Part shown: positions 1 through 9,280 of the stretch, piece by piece
Position numbering within the stretch: position 1 is the stretch's first letter
Layout: each line of letters starts with the position of its first letter
Assembly (NCBI RefSeq): GCF_000311865.1
Contig: NZ_HE978581.1
Coordinates: 94,549-158,548, forward strand
Direction of reading: 5' to 3'
Origin: Peptoniphilus obesi ph1
GTDB taxonomy: Bacteria > Bacillota > Clostridia > Tissierellales > Peptoniphilaceae
Length of the DNA stretch: 64,000 nucleotides
The notes under the pieces: model-generated
What the model was told of the DNA's origin: nothing
Databases searched by the model: none
The model's input: the letters and a program-made list of their open reading frames with translations, nothing else
Program-made: the position numbers and the translations under genes

Positions 1-140
1 TCAAAATCATCTCTCAGAGATATATGGTAACTAACATGTACACCTTGGTCTGTTAATTTTTCTGCTAAATAAGCAGAGTTAGTATTAACTACACTTCCTA
101 TAACTAACTCTGTACCTATTGTAATAATGGCTGCTTTCAT
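1..140 (-). CDS. cinA: CinA-family protein, N-terminal fragment (cut by window edge)
   Basis: Only the first 46 codons lie in the window. The start ATG is at 140 and the reading frame runs off position 1. The N-terminus reads MKAAIITIGTELVIGS followed by NTNSAYLAEKL, which is the MoCF-like (molybdopterin-binding fold) start of CinA, the competence/damage-inducible or nicotinamide-nucleotide amidase family. It lies 16 bases after pgsA on the same strand, a common Firmicute order (rimO-pgsA-cinA), so it is probably the last known gene of the ftsK operon. Whether the C-terminal deamidase domain is present cannot be seen. Confidence 0.85.
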   Translation of the reverse strand, partial: MKAAIITIGTELVIGSVVNTNSAYLAEKLTDQGVHVSYHISLRDDF

Positions 141-156
141 TTATCTTTCACCTAAA

Positions 157-690
157 TTAAATATTATCTAAATCTAAGACTTTTTTATTCTTATAAAAAT
201 AATCTATTCCAGAAACAATAGTAGCAAATATAGCAAAATAGAATATATATAGTCCTAGTTTGTATAAATAAGTAATATCAGTTAATAAAATTATTAAAGA
301 TACTAATTGGCTTATTGTTTTAAATTTTCCTAATTTACTAGCTGCTATAGTTATATTTTCTGATGCTGCAATTATTCTAAAACCAGTTACAGCTAACTCT
401 CTAGAAATAATAATTATTACTCCCCAAGCAGGTATATCTCCAATTTCTACAAGCAAAATCATAGCTGCACAGACTAAAATCTTATCAGCTAAAGGGTCTG
501 CAAATTTACCAAAGTTAGTAACAAGATTATGTTTTCTAGCTAAGTGGCCATCTAAAAAATCTGTAAAAGCTGCTACTGCAAAGATAGCTGTTGCTACAAG
601 TCTTGCTTCAAAAAAATTCATATACATTACTATGACAAATACTGGAACTAAAAGTATCCTTAAAAATGTTAATTTATTTGCAATATTCAT
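157..690 (-). CDS. pgsA: CDP-diacylglycerol--glycerol-3-phosphate 3-phosphatidyltransferase
   Basis: This 177-residue membrane enzyme makes phosphatidylglycerol phosphate from CDP-diacylglycerol and glycerol 3-phosphate, the committed step to anionic phospholipids. The CDP-alcohol phosphotransferase signature is intact at about residues 44-71: DFLDGHLAR, then GKFADPLADK, giving the DG-x2-AR-x8-G-x3-D-x3-D pattern. Several hydrophobic segments follow. The length is normal for PgsA. The ATG at 690 overlaps the rimO stop (ATGA) and an AGGAGAG site lies just upstream inside rimO, so translation is probably coupled. Its substrate pathway links to gpsA and plsY elsewhere in the window. Confidence 0.93.
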   Translation of the reverse strand: MNIANKLTFLRILLVPVFVIVMYMNFFEARLVATAIFAVAAFTDFLDGHLARKHNLVTNFGKFADPLADKILVCAAMILLVEIGDIPAWGVIIIISRELAVTGFRIIAASENITIAASKLGKFKTISQLVSLIILLTDITYLYKLGLYIFYFAIFATIVSGIDYFYKNKKVLDLDNI

Positions 691-2003
691 ATAATCTCTC
701 CTATTAAGTCATATTCCATACTATCCACAATTTCAGCCTTAACAAAGCTATTTATTTCTAATTCTTGTTCACTATGAAGATATATTAAACCATCAATATC
801 TGGAGTATCCATATATGACCTAGCTGCATATTCATTATTATCAAGTTTTTCTTCAATTAAAACTTCATATTTTTTCCCTATATATTTCTGATTATTAACT
901 AAAGATATTTCTCTTTGTAGACTCATAATCTCGTTAAATCTTTTTTCTTTTAAATCTTCCCTAACTTGATTTCCTAAATCATAGGCTCTTGTATCTTCTT
1001 CCCTTGAATATTTAAATACTCCAAGCTTATCTATATGATTATATTTTATAAAATCATATAGTTCTTTAAAAGCTTCATCCGTTTCTCCAGGAAATCCAAC
1101 TATAAAAGTAGTCCTAATTATAATTCCTTCAACTTCATTCCTAAGCTTAGTTATTATATTTTGAATATCTTCTTTATTAGTTTTTCTATTCATAGCTTTT
1201 AGGACAGAATCGTTAATGTGTTGAAGAGGTATATCTACATAGTTTAGTAATTTATCATTATTTTTAAATTCACTTATTAGTTCATCATTTAAATGATCTG
1301 GATAAAGGTATAAAACTCTTATCCATTTTAGCTTATCAATTCTTGAAATTTCCCTAATCAGTTCAGCTAATTTATATTCTCCATATAAATCAATTCCATA
1401 GTCAGTGGTATTTTGTGCAATTAAAATTACCTCTCTTGTACCTTTTGATACTAGATAAGAAATTTCATCATATATATCTTCGATTTTTCTAGACCTATTC
1501 CTACCTCTTAATTTAGGTATAATGCAATAGCTGCAATTATTGTTGCAACCTTCAGAAATTTTTACATATTCTGTTATATTTACATTTTCCTTTTTTAAAC
1601 CTTCTATATAATCACTGTTTATATCTTCGATGTCTACTGATTTATGTCCTTCTAGTGCATCTTCAAGACTTTTGTTGATATTTGCTATGCTCCCTACCCC
1701 AACAATATAGTCAATTTCTGGTATTTCTTTCATTAATTCATCAGGATATCTTTGAGCAAGGCAGCCTGAAACTATTAAAGCAGAACAAGATCCTTTTTCT
1801 TTATATAGACTTGCTTCTAAGATAGAGTTTATAGACTCCTCTTTTGCAGAATCTATAAAACCACAAGTATTTACTACAATTATATCTGCCTTATCTATAT
1901 CATCACTAACTACAAATTTTTCATTATCAAGTAATGACTGCATTTGAGCTGTATCAACATCATTTTTTGAGCAACCTAGAGTCCAAAAATAAACATTATT
2001 CAT
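687..2003 (-). CDS. rimO: Ribosomal protein S12 methylthiotransferase RimO
   Basis: This radical SAM methylthiotransferase adds a methylthio group to an aspartate of ribosomal protein S12. The N-terminal MTTase domain begins WTLGCSKNDVD and carries three cysteines for one 4Fe-4S cluster (GCSKN, NTCGF, SGCLAQR). The radical SAM motif is CNNNCSYCIIP at about residue 153. A TRAM domain closes the protein. The LGCSKN start and overall length (438 residues) fit RimO better than MiaB. I chose the ATG at 2003 because AGGTGA lies six bases upstream; a GTG nine bases earlier overlaps that site. The gene overlaps the end of ftsK by 8 bases and pgsA by 4. Confidence 0.93.
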   Translation of the reverse strand: MNNVYFWTLGCSKNDVDTAQMQSLLDNEKFVVSDDIDKADIIVVNTCGFIDSAKEESINSILEASLYKEKGSCSALIVSGCLAQRYPDELMKEIPEIDYIVGVGSIANINKSLEDALEGHKSVDIEDINSDYIEGLKKENVNITEYVKISEGCNNNCSYCIIPKLRGRNRSRKIEDIYDEISYLVSKGTREVILIAQNTTDYGIDLYGEYKLAELIREISRIDKLKWIRVLYLYPDHLNDELISEFKNNDKLLNYVDIPLQHINDSVLKAMNRKTNKEDIQNIITKLRNEVEGIIIRTTFIVGFPGETDEAFKELYDFIKYNHIDKLGVFKYSREEDTRAYDLGNQVREDLKEKRFNEIMSLQREISLVNNQKYIGKKYEVLIEEKLDNNEYAARSYMDTPDIDGLIYLHSEQELEINSFVKAEIVDSMEYDLIGEII

Positions 2004-4359
2004 CATCTTCACCTAAAAACTTTCTAATTTCTTCAGGACTCATAAGAATTTTCCTAGGTTTTGAGCCCTCATGTGGTCCTAGAATTCCAGACTCTTCCAT
2101 TTGATCCACAATTCTAGCTGCTCTTGAATATCCAACTTTTAATTTTCTTTGTAAGAAAGATATAGAAGCTTGTTCATTTAATAAAATATTTCTTAAAGCT
2201 TCTTCAAACAAAGGATCTTTAGGATCTTCAAGATCATTTCTTTTTTCTATAATTTCACTTTTAATTTTATCTTCTGTTTTTTTATCATAGTCTGAATTTT
2301 CGACTACATATGAAACAACACGTTCAACCTCTTCATCACTAATAAAAGCACCTTGAACTCTTATTGGTTTTGATAAGTATCCTGGATAGAATAACATATC
2401 ACCTTTACCAAGTAATTTTTCAGCCCCACTAGCATCTAAAATAGTTCTAGAATCAACTGATGAAGAAACTGCAAAAGCAATTCTTGATGGAATATTGGCT
2501 TTTATAGTTCCAGTAATAACATCAACTGAAGGTCTTTGAGTAGCTATAATTAAGTGGATACCAGCAGCTCTTGCCATTTGAGCAAGACGTGTTATATAAT
2601 CTTCAACTTCATTTTTTGCAACCATCATAAGATCTGCTAACTCATCTATAATGATTAAAATTTGAGGCATTTTATTAGCTTCTATTTCGCCTCTTTTTAC
2701 CTTATTATTATAAGATTTTATATCTCTTACAGAATTTTCAGAAAATTGCTTATATCTTTTTTCCATTTCGCTAACAGCCCAGTTTAAAGCAAATGAAGCT
2801 TTTTTAGGATCAGTAACAACTGGTATTAAAAGATGAGGAATACCATTATAAACACTAAGTTCAACGACTTTCGGATCAATCAACATGAGTTTGACATCCT
2901 CTGGAGATGATTTATAAAGTATATTAGTAATTATTGTGTTTATACATACTGATTTTCCAGATCCAGTTGCTCCAGCTATAAGTAAGTGTGGCATCCTATC
3001 TATTGAGGATATTATTATTGAACCAGAAACATCTTTGCCTAAAGCAAGTGGCAATTTTGATTGCAAATTTTTGAATTCGCTACTAGAAATTATATCTCTT
3101 ATATTCACAGCTTCTTTTTTCTTATTTGCAACTTCTATTCCAACAGCAGATTTACCTGGTATTGGAGCTTCTATTCTTATATCTGAACTCGCTAAAGATA
3201 GGGCCAAATTATCATTTAAGCCAACTATTTTTGAAAGTCTAACTCCTGGTGCCGGCTCGATTTCATAGCAAGTTATTACAGGACCTCTTTTTATAGCTAC
3301 AATCTTGCAGTCTATACCAAAGTTTTCCATAGTTTGCTCTATTATTTTTCCGTTTCTAACTATATCATTATTAGATTTAGGAAGACTTGAGCTAGACTCC
3401 ATCAATAAATCTAATGGTGGAAAAGAATATTCATTTTTAGCTTCAGAATTATTAATATTTTCAATAGTTTTATTAAATTCTAAATTATCTTTTATATCTT
3501 CTTTTGTCTTTAAACTTCTTTTATTTTTAGTCTTTACATCTCTTTTTTTATCTTCACGAATCGAATCTGTTTGAAGATTTTCTTCCAAATTGTAAGAAGT
3601 GTCATCTTCTGTATTTTGATCTGTGTTATAATCTTTTATTTCGATATCTTCAATACTAATATCTTCTTTAGAGTCAGTCTCTATTAACTCTTCACTATCA
3701 TTATTTTCAAATATATTTTCTATATCTAAATTATATTTTTCTAAATCTTCTTTTGATTCTGATTTATCCTTAACTCTTTCTTTAAGTTTATTAAATGAAG
3801 ATGATATTCCATTTCCAAGAGAAATCATATTATCTTTTATTAAGCTTAACCCATTGATATTAACTTTTGCCAACAAGTATAAGTTTCCTATAATAATTAA
3901 TGAAAGTATAATGTATGTTCCTACAGAACCAAATAATTTATATAAGAAAAATCCAAATATAGAACCAATAACTCCTCCTGATCTTGCTATATCCAAGTAC
4001 TGCATAGAAAGAGAAATCCTATCTATAAGAGTAAGATCTAAGTTTTTTGTGCCATCTAAAAAGACTAATATACATATAGCTATAATAAATGTTGATATAA
4101 AGATCTTTGAAAAATTTTCTTCAAATTTCTTCATACCATATATAAATCCCCAAAAGACTATTAAAAATGGAAAAATAAAGTTTCCACTACCAGCTAAAAA
4201 GGTAAATAATTTATAAAATAAGTTTCCAACTATGCCCATCTTTGATGAGAATAGACTAATTAAACTTATAAAACCAACTATAATTAGTATTATTGCTATT
4301 AATTCTTTGTTTGAATTTTTTTTATTTTTTCTTTTATTTTTTACTTTTCTATTAGCCAA
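1996..4359 (-). CDS. ftsK: DNA translocase FtsK/SpoIIIE
   Basis: This hexameric DNA pump clears chromosomes through the closing septum. About 787 residues. The N-terminus is Lys/Asn-rich and followed by roughly four membrane segments (residues 20-165), then an acidic, low-complexity linker (about 205-310). The motor has Walker A GATGSGKSVC (near 465) and Walker B LIIIDELADLM (near 570). A C-terminal winged-helix gamma domain (ISFLQRKLKVGYSRAARIV) should read polar KOPS/SRS DNA sites. The start is best placed at TTG 4359, because GAGGTG (4365-4370) is spaced five bases before it; the GTG at 4365 is part of the ribosome binding site. First gene of its operon. Confidence 0.93.
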   Translation of the reverse strand: MANRKVKNKRKNKKNSNKELIAIILIIVGFISLISLFSSKMGIVGNLFYKLFTFLAGSGNFIFPFLIVFWGFIYGMKKFEENFSKIFISTFIIAICILVFLDGTKNLDLTLIDRISLSMQYLDIARSGGVIGSIFGFFLYKLFGSVGTYIILSLIIIGNLYLLAKVNINGLSLIKDNMISLGNGISSSFNKLKERVKDKSESKEDLEKYNLDIENIFENNDSEELIETDSKEDISIEDIEIKDYNTDQNTEDDTSYNLEENLQTDSIREDKKRDVKTKNKRSLKTKEDIKDNLEFNKTIENINNSEAKNEYSFPPLDLLMESSSSLPKSNNDIVRNGKIIEQTMENFGIDCKIVAIKRGPVITCYEIEPAPGVRLSKIVGLNDNLALSLASSDIRIEAPIPGKSAVGIEVANKKKEAVNIRDIISSSEFKNLQSKLPLALGKDVSGSIIISSIDRMPHLLIAGATGSGKSVCINTIITNILYKSSPEDVKLMLIDPKVVELSVYNGIPHLLIPVVTDPKKASFALNWAVSEMEKRYKQFSENSVRDIKSYNNKVKRGEIEANKMPQILIIIDELADLMMVAKNEVEDYITRLAQMARAAGIHLIIATQRPSVDVITGTIKANIPSRIAFAVSSSVDSRTILDASGAEKLLGKGDMLFYPGYLSKPIRVQGAFISDEEVERVVSYVVENSDYDKKTEDKIKSEIIEKRNDLEDPKDPLFEEALRNILLNEQASISFLQRKLKVGYSRAARIVDQMEESGILGPHEGSKPRKILMSPEEIRKFLGEDDE

Positions 4360-4378
4360 AATCACACCTCACTAATTA

Positions 4379-4387
4379 ATTATAACA
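4379..4387 (-). promoter_or_regulatory. Extended -10 promoter element of the ftsK operon
   Basis: The minus strand reads TGTTATAAT about 20 bases before the ftsK start codon. The -10 hexamer is a perfect TATAAT with the TGn extension, while no good -35 box lies 16-18 bases upstream. The region between this element and the dut terminator holds nothing else. Confidence 0.6.
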
Positions 4388-4450
4388 TATAATTACTGGC
4401 TAATTTATAGACTTTAATGTGAATATTACAATACTTTTTAAAAATAAATA

Positions 4451-4475
4451 AATAAAAAAAGAAGGTTAAACCTTC
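4451..4475 (-). terminator. Rho-independent terminator after dut
   Basis: The minus strand carries GAAGG and CCTTC arms around a short AT loop (4461-4475), followed by a run of seven T (4460-4454). It lies five bases past the dut stop codon and ends the rpsO-pnp-dut unit before ftsK begins. Confidence 0.85.
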
Positions 4476-4479
4476 TTTT

Positions 4480-4911
4480 CTACTTACCTGTATGTCCGAA
4501 TCCGCCGTCAGATCTTTCAGTTTCATTTAATTGTTCAACAAGTTCAAATTCAACTTGCTCATACTTAGTTATAACCATTTGAGCTATCCTATCACCAGAA
4601 TTTATCTTAAAATCTTGATCTCCTAAATTTATAAGGATTATTTTTATCTCTCCCCTATAATCTGAGTCAATTGTACCAATTCCATTTGCAAGGCAAATTC
4701 CATTTTTAATTGCAAGACCAGATCTTGCTCTTATTTGAGCTTCATATCCTTTTTCAAGTTCTATAAATAATCCAGTTGGTACTAAAATTCTTTGTAGTGG
4801 TTTTAAAGTGATTGTTTGATCAAGATTAGCTCTTAAATCTAAACCAGCAGAACCATCAGTTTCATACTTAGGAATTTCATTTTTACTGATATTTTTAATT
4901 TTAACTTTCAA
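4480..4911 (-). CDS. dut: Deoxyuridine 5'-triphosphate nucleotidohydrolase (dUTPase)
   Basis: This trimeric enzyme hydrolyses dUTP to dUMP and pyrophosphate, keeping uracil out of DNA. At 143 residues it has all five conserved motifs in order: DGSAGLDLRA (I), RARSGLA (II), GTIDSDYRGEI (III), GDRIAQMVI (IV) and RSDGGFGHTG (V). The start codon is TTG at 4911 with GAGGAGAT four bases before it. It sits 18 bases after pnp and is followed directly by a terminator, so it is the last gene of the rpsO-pnp unit. Confidence 0.95.
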   Translation of the reverse strand: MKVKIKNISKNEIPKYETDGSAGLDLRANLDQTITLKPLQRILVPTGLFIELEKGYEAQIRARSGLAIKNGICLANGIGTIDSDYRGEIKIILINLGDQDFKINSGDRIAQMVITKYEQVEFELVEQLNETERSDGGFGHTGK

Positions 4912-4929
4912 ATAAATCTCCTCGATATA

Positions 4930-7032
4930 TTATTCGCCTTTATCTGTTTTTTCTTCTTTTGGAATTAAAGCTTTCCTTGACAAAGATATTTTTTTATCTC
5001 CATCAATATCTATTACTTTAACATCTACAGTATCTCCAACCTTTAATACATCTTCAACTTTACCAGTTCTTTCATGTGCTATTTCAGAAATGTGAAGTAA
5101 TCCTTCAACACCTTTTTTAATTTCTACAAAAGCACCAAATTTCATAATTTTCTTAACTTTTCCTTGATATATGTCCCCAACTTCAACTTCTTTAACTATA
5201 GATTCTATTATTTCCATAGTCATGTTTGCTTTTTCTGCATCTGTAGCTAGTACAAATACTTTTCCAGAATCATCTATATCAATTTGAGAACCTGTTTGTT
5301 CAATAATTTTATTTATTGTCTTACCACCAGCTCCAATTATTTCACCAATTTTATCAGGATCTACCGTCATAGTTCTAATAATTGGTGCATATTTAGACAA
5401 TTCTTTTCTTGGTTCTGCTATTGTAGAATGTAAATGATCAAGAATGAATAATCTAGCTTTCTTAGCTTTTTCTAAAGCTTCTGATAGTATTTCTTTGCTA
5501 ATTCCTTCAACTTTAATATCCATTTGGATAGCTGTAATACCTTCTCTTGTTCCAGCAACTTTAAAGTCCATATCTCCAAAATGGTCTTCTAATCCTTGAA
5601 TATCTGTAAGAATTTTTACATTACCTTCTTTTTCTATTAAACCCATTGCTATTCCAGCAACTGGAGCTTTTATTGGAACTCCCGCATCCATAAGAGCAAG
5701 TGTTGATCCACAAATTGATGCTTGAGAAGATGATCCATTTGAAGATAAAACTTCTGATACTACTCTAATCGCATATGGAAATTCTTCTTCTGAAGGGATT
5801 ACTGGTTCTAGAGCTCTTTCTGCTAAAGCACCGTGTCCTATTTCTCTTCTTCCAGGACCTCTCATAGGTCTTGTATCTCCAACGCAAAAAGGTGGGAAGT
5901 TATAGTGATGTATATATTTCTTAGGTGTATCATCGCCCAAACCATCAATAACTTGAACATCTTTTAATCCTGCTAATGTCAATACAGATAATACCTGAGT
6001 TTGTCCTCTTGTAAATAAACCAGATCCATGCGCTCTAGGAAGTAGTGATGTTTCAGAAGATAAAGGTCTTATTTCATCAATTGCACGACCATCTGGTCTG
6101 ATTTCTTCTTCTAAAATCTCACGTCTAACTTCATCAATTTCAATTTTTTCTATTGTTGCTTCTATATCTTTTCCGAATTCTTCGATATATTCTTCAAAGT
6201 GTTCTCTTATGTCATCTTTGGCTTCTTCGGTCATCTTTTCTCTGACAACTTTGTCTTCTTGATTAATAGCAGCAATCAATTTATCTCTTCCGTATTCTAT
6301 AACCTTACTTTCAATTTCTTCATCAGCTTTAAATACAGTATATTCAGCTTTTTCTTTTCCTATATCAGCTACTATTTCATCTATAAAAGAACAAATTCTT
6401 TTTATTTCTTCATGTCCAGTAAATATAGCTTCCAACATTTCATCTTCTGTTACAATATCTGCACCAGCTTCAACCATCATGATTGCAGACTTTGTTCCAG
6501 AAAGTGTTAAATGAATTTTAGAATTATTTCTTTCTTCTTCATTTGGATTTATTATATATTTACCATCAACATATCCTACAGCCACAGATCCAGTTGGTCC
6601 ATCAAACGGTATGTCAGAAATGCTTAATGCAATTGATGATCCAATCATACCTAATATATCAGGTTGATGATCTTGGTCTACTGATAGTACAGTAACTATA
6701 ATTTGCACATCATTTCTATATCCTTCTGGGAAAAGTGGTCTAATAGGTCTATCTATAAGTCTAGCTGATAAAATAGACTTTTCGCTTGGTTTTCCTTCTC
6801 TTTTTATGAATCCACCAGGCATTTTCCCAACAGCATACATTTTTTCTTCAAATTCAACACTTAGAGGGAAAAAATCTATTCCTTCACGTGGAGTGTTTGA
6901 TGCTACTGCTGTAACCAATACAACGGTTTCTCCATATTCTAATAGACAAGCTCCATTAGTTTGCTCTGCTACTTTACCAATAGTAACCTTCAAAGGACTG
7001 CCAGCAAGTTCTAATTCGTATATTTTTTGCAT
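4930..7032 (-). CDS. pnp: Polyribonucleotide nucleotidyltransferase (PNPase)
   Basis: This phosphorolytic 3'-5' exoribonuclease acts in mRNA decay. The 700-residue protein has two RNase PH-like cores joined by a helical domain, then a KH domain (near 555-615, with [15 protein letters not shown]) and a C-terminal S1 domain (near 625-693, [18 protein letters not shown]). Active-site features such as FTRGQTQ and [10 protein letters not shown] are present. ATG at 7032 follows AGGAGG. A strong hairpin terminator lies directly before that ribosome binding site, so pnp is reached only by readthrough from rpsO or by a processed transcript. rpsO-pnp is a very widely conserved pair. Confidence 0.96.
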   Translation of the reverse strand: MQKIYELELAGSPLKVTIGKVAEQTNGACLLEYGETVVLVTAVASNTPREGIDFFPLSVEFEEKMYAVGKMPGGFIKREGKPSEKSILSARLIDRPIRPLFPEGYRNDVQIIVTVLSVDQDHQPDILGMIGSSIALSISDIPFDGPTGSVAVGYVDGKYIINPNEEERNNSKIHLTLSGTKSAIMMVEAGADIVTEDEMLEAIFTGHEEIKRICSFIDEIVADIGKEKAEYTVFKADEEIESKVIEYGRDKLIAAINQEDKVVREKMTEEAKDDIREHFEEYIEEFGKDIEATIEKIEIDEVRREILEEEIRPDGRAIDEIRPLSSETSLLPRAHGSGLFTRGQTQVLSVLTLAGLKDVQVIDGLGDDTPKKYIHHYNFPPFCVGDTRPMRGPGRREIGHGALAERALEPVIPSEEEFPYAIRVVSEVLSSNGSSSQASICGSTLALMDAGVPIKAPVAGIAMGLIEKEGNVKILTDIQGLEDHFGDMDFKVAGTREGITAIQMDIKVEGISKEILSEALEKAKKARLFILDHLHSTIAEPRKELSKYAPIIRTMTVDPDKIGEIIGAGGKTINKIIEQTGSQIDIDDSGKVFVLATDAEKANMTMEIIESIVKEVEVGDIYQGKVKKIMKFGAFVEIKKGVEGLLHISEIAHERTGKVEDVLKVGDTVDVKVIDIDGDKKISLSRKALIPKEEKTDKGE

Positions 7033-7043
7033 TAGATCCTCCT

Positions 7044-7073
7044 TAAAAAATAAGGAGCGGTTTGTACCGCCCC
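7044..7073 (-). terminator. rpsO-pnp intergenic terminator/attenuator
   Basis: On the minus strand GGGGCGGT pairs with ACCGCTCC (one G-U) around an ACAA loop (7054-7073). A TTATTTTTT tract follows. The hairpin begins six bases after the rpsO stop, and the T tract ends only two bases before the pnp AGGAGG. A stem-loop between rpsO and pnp is known in other bacteria as a terminator and RNase processing site. Confidence 0.85.
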
Positions 7074-7079
7074 TAATTG

Positions 7080-7346
7080 TTAACCTCTTATTTTAAGCTT
7101 TTCTATTAATGAACGATATCTTTCAATATCTTTATTTCTTAAATATCTAAGAAGATTTCTTCTCTTACCAACCATTTTTAATAATCCTCTTCTAGAGTGA
7201 TGGTCTTTTTTATGAGTTTTAAGATGTTCGTTTAATTCATTAATTCTTGTAGTTAATATCGCAATTTGTACTTCTGATGAACCAGTATCTTTGTCGTTTA
7301 ACTTATATTCATCAATTATTTCTTTTTTCTTTGCTGCATCTAACAT
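7080..7346 (-). CDS. rpsO: 30S ribosomal protein S15
   Basis: S15 binds 16S rRNA early in assembly of the central domain and contacts 23S rRNA across the subunit interface. The 88-residue protein has the family core: [31 protein letters not shown] and [11 protein letters not shown]. The start is ATG at 7346, giving [11 protein letters not shown], preceded by GGAGGA eleven bases upstream; the open frame continues 22 codons further but without support. It has its own promoter and a long structured leader, and is followed by pnp. Confidence 0.96.
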   Translation of the reverse strand: MLDAAKKKEIIDEYKLNDKDTGSSEVQIAILTTRINELNEHLKTHKKDHHSRRGLLKMVGKRRNLLRYLRNKDIERYRSLIEKLKIRG

Positions 7347-7425
7347 TTTATTATTTATCCTCCTATTATTAATACGCCTATATACAAGTATTCGTCGAGA
7401 CTCGATATACATATATACGGTAATT
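7347..7425 (-). promoter_or_regulatory. Possible S15 autoregulatory leader
   Basis: Between the promoter and the rpsO ribosome binding site the minus strand can fold into a long interrupted hairpin: an outer TATATA/TATATA stem, an inner GTAT/ATAC pair and an apical TCGA-GTC-TCGA loop. Several unrelated S15-binding leader RNAs are known in bacteria. I see structure here but no match that I can assign to a known class. Confidence 0.4.
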
Positions 7426-7434
7426 TACTCTATA

Positions 7435-7462
7435 ATGATATCATAAAATCGAATAAAGTAAA
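7435..7462 (-). promoter_or_regulatory. Promoter of rpsO-pnp-dut
   Basis: The minus strand has TTTACT (7457-7462), a 16-base spacer and TATCAT (7435-7440) preceded by TGA, giving an extended -10 site. It lies just past the ribF stop codon and about 90 bases before the rpsO start. Confidence 0.6.
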
Positions 7463-7467
7463 GTTAT

Positions 7468-8385
7468 TTATAAAAATCTGTCTTCTACAATTTTTCTATC
7501 TTTTTTTATTTGTTCAAAAAGACTATCTATACTATCAAATTTTTTTTCAGATCTTATATAATCAAGTAGTATTAATTCTATTTTTTGCCCATAAATATCT
7601 TGATTAAAATCAATTATATTTGATTCAATCCTAATTCCACTATTTTCTATAGTTGGATTTTTACCAATATTAGTAACTGCTTTATATAATTTATTATTTA
7701 TAATAACATTGCTATCATAAACTCCAAATTTAGGAATAATATAGTCATCAAGCAATTCTAAATTTGCAGTTGGATATCCCATCTTTGAACCTAGTTTTTT
7801 GCCATGAACTACAAGACAATCCATACTAAAATTATATCCTAAAAGCTGATTAGCTTTTTTTATATTTGAATTTTTTATCAAATTTCTTATCCTAGTTGAA
7901 GAAATAGCTTCTCCATCATCAGATATTTTATCAACAACTATTAAATCGATTGAATTTTTATCTGATAATTCTTTTAACAGTTTAGTGTCACCTTTTGCTT
8001 TATAACCAAATTTATAGTCATAGCCAACTACTATTCCTTCGATTAATAAATTTTCTTTTAAAAAGTTTTCTACAAAATATTCAGGTTCTAAACGCATAAT
8101 TTCTTTTGTAAAAGCTATCTCATAAATAATATCAATGCCCATATTTTCAAAAAGCTCATATTTCTTTCGATTTGAAGTTATAAGATTTTGAGCTTTCTTT
8201 GCTAAAAGATTTTTTGTATGATTTTTAAATACTAAAATTGAACTTTTTATATTTTTTTCTTTTGCCATATTAACAAGATTTTTTAAAAGTTCTTTGTGTC
8301 CTATATGCACGCCATCAAAATTTCCAAGAGCAATTACCGATTTTGATTTTGCTTTATAACCATTATCAATACATATTATTTCCAA
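7468..8385 (-). CDS. ribF: Bifunctional riboflavin kinase/FAD synthetase
   Basis: This enzyme phosphorylates riboflavin to FMN and adenylylates FMN to FAD. The N-terminal nucleotidyltransferase domain carries ALGNFDGVHIGHKELL (near 19-34) and the C-terminal kinase domain has LGSKMGYPTANLEL (near 197) and GVYDSNV. Length 305 is typical. The start is TTG at 8385, about eight bases after AGGGGA, which lies at the end of truB. truB-ribF is a standard pair at the end of the nusA-infB operon in Firmicutes, and here it closes the rimP operon. Confidence 0.95.
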   Translation of the reverse strand: MEIICIDNGYKAKSKSVIALGNFDGVHIGHKELLKNLVNMAKEKNIKSSILVFKNHTKNLLAKKAQNLITSNRKKYELFENMGIDIIYEIAFTKEIMRLEPEYFVENFLKENLLIEGIVVGYDYKFGYKAKGDTKLLKELSDKNSIDLIVVDKISDDGEAISSTRIRNLIKNSNIKKANQLLGYNFSMDCLVVHGKKLGSKMGYPTANLELLDDYIIPKFGVYDSNVIINNKLYKAVTNIGKNPTIENSGIRIESNIIDFNQDIYGQKIELILLDYIRSEKKFDSIDSLFEQIKKDRKIVEDRFL

Positions 8386-8389
8386 AACA

Positions 8390-9280
8390 TTAATCCCCTT
8401 TTAGCATTTTTTTTATTTTTATTCCTTTGATATCATTTTTTTCCACATAAGAACCTATCCCAATAAATTCATTTTTACAATATATTTTTAAATCTTGATT
8501 AATAATTGAATTATCAGGATCAGCTTTATAGATTCTACCATTAGTAATTCCTTTGTAAAAAAAGTCAGCAACTTCATAACTTCTCATATCTGATAAAGCA
8601 TCATCTATTGGAATTAAAAGGTCTTCTAATTTATATTTATCAATACTTTTTATATAGTCTATGTCATAAGCCATGCTTAAATCAAACTTACTAGATCTCG
8701 TTCTTATGAGTTCTTGCATTGTAGCGTAGCTTGATAATTCATATGCTAGATCTCTTATAAGACTTCTAATATAAGTTCCGGATGAACACTCTATTTTAAT
8801 TCTATATAAGTCTTTATCAATTTGTTCAATAAGATCTAAGCTTTTTATATTAACTTTTCTAGCTTTAAGATCTAAAAATTTACCTTCTCTAGCATATTCA
8901 TACAATTTTTTACCCTTATACTTTAAAGCAGAATACATGGGTGGAATCTGATTAATTTCTCCTTTAAATTCATCTAAAGCTTTAATTAATTCAAATCTTT
9001 CAGGGATTCTATCTGTTATTTTTACAGTTTCACCACTTACATCTAAGCTATCTGTTTCATAGCCAAATTTAATATCTGCTATGTATTCTTTATCGCTTGA
9101 GAGTAAATATTCAGAAATTTTGGTTGCTTTACCAAGACATACTACCAAAACTCCCCGGGCTATTGGGTCTAAGGTTCCCGTATGGCCTATTCTTTTCATA
9201 TTTGCAGTTTTTCTTAATACATTTACTACATCGTGAGAAGTATAATCCTTAGGCTTATTAATTACTATTATTCCGTTCAT
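8390..9280 (-). CDS. truB: tRNA pseudouridine(55) synthase TruB
   Basis: TruB converts uridine 55 in the T loop of tRNAs to pseudouridine and also acts as a tRNA chaperone. The catalytic aspartate lies in the motif GHTGTLDPIARGVL near residue 38. Family blocks SSGTYIRSLIRDLA and QIPPMYSALKYKGKKLYEYAR are present. Length is 296 residues with a C-terminal PUA-like tail. The ATG at 9280 lies 23 bases inside the end of nrnA, so the two genes overlap and translation is probably coupled. Confidence 0.95.
   Translation of the reverse strand: MNGIIVINKPKDYTSHDVVNVLRKTANMKRIGHTGTLDPIARGVLVVCLGKATKISEYLLSSDKEYIADIKFGYETDSLDVSGETVKITDRIPERFELIKALDEFKGEINQIPPMYSALKYKGKKLYEYAREGKFLDLKARKVNIKSLDLIEQIDKDLYRIKIECSSGTYIRSLIRDLAYELSSYATMQELIRTRSSKFDLSMAYDIDYIKSIDKYKLEDLLIPIDDALSDMRSYEVADFFYKGITNGRIYKADPDNSIINQDLKIYCKNEFIGIGSYVEKNDIKGIKIKKMLKGD

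Noticed and set aside
2936-3268. Plus-strand open frames inside ftsK, pnp, infB, polC and others
   Set aside because: They lie opposite well-supported genes, have no ribosome binding site or family match, and their composition is that of antisense shadows.
7347-7412. 22-residue N-terminal extension of S15
   Set aside because: It would translate the leader hairpin and the ribosome binding site; family proteins begin at the ATG at 7346.
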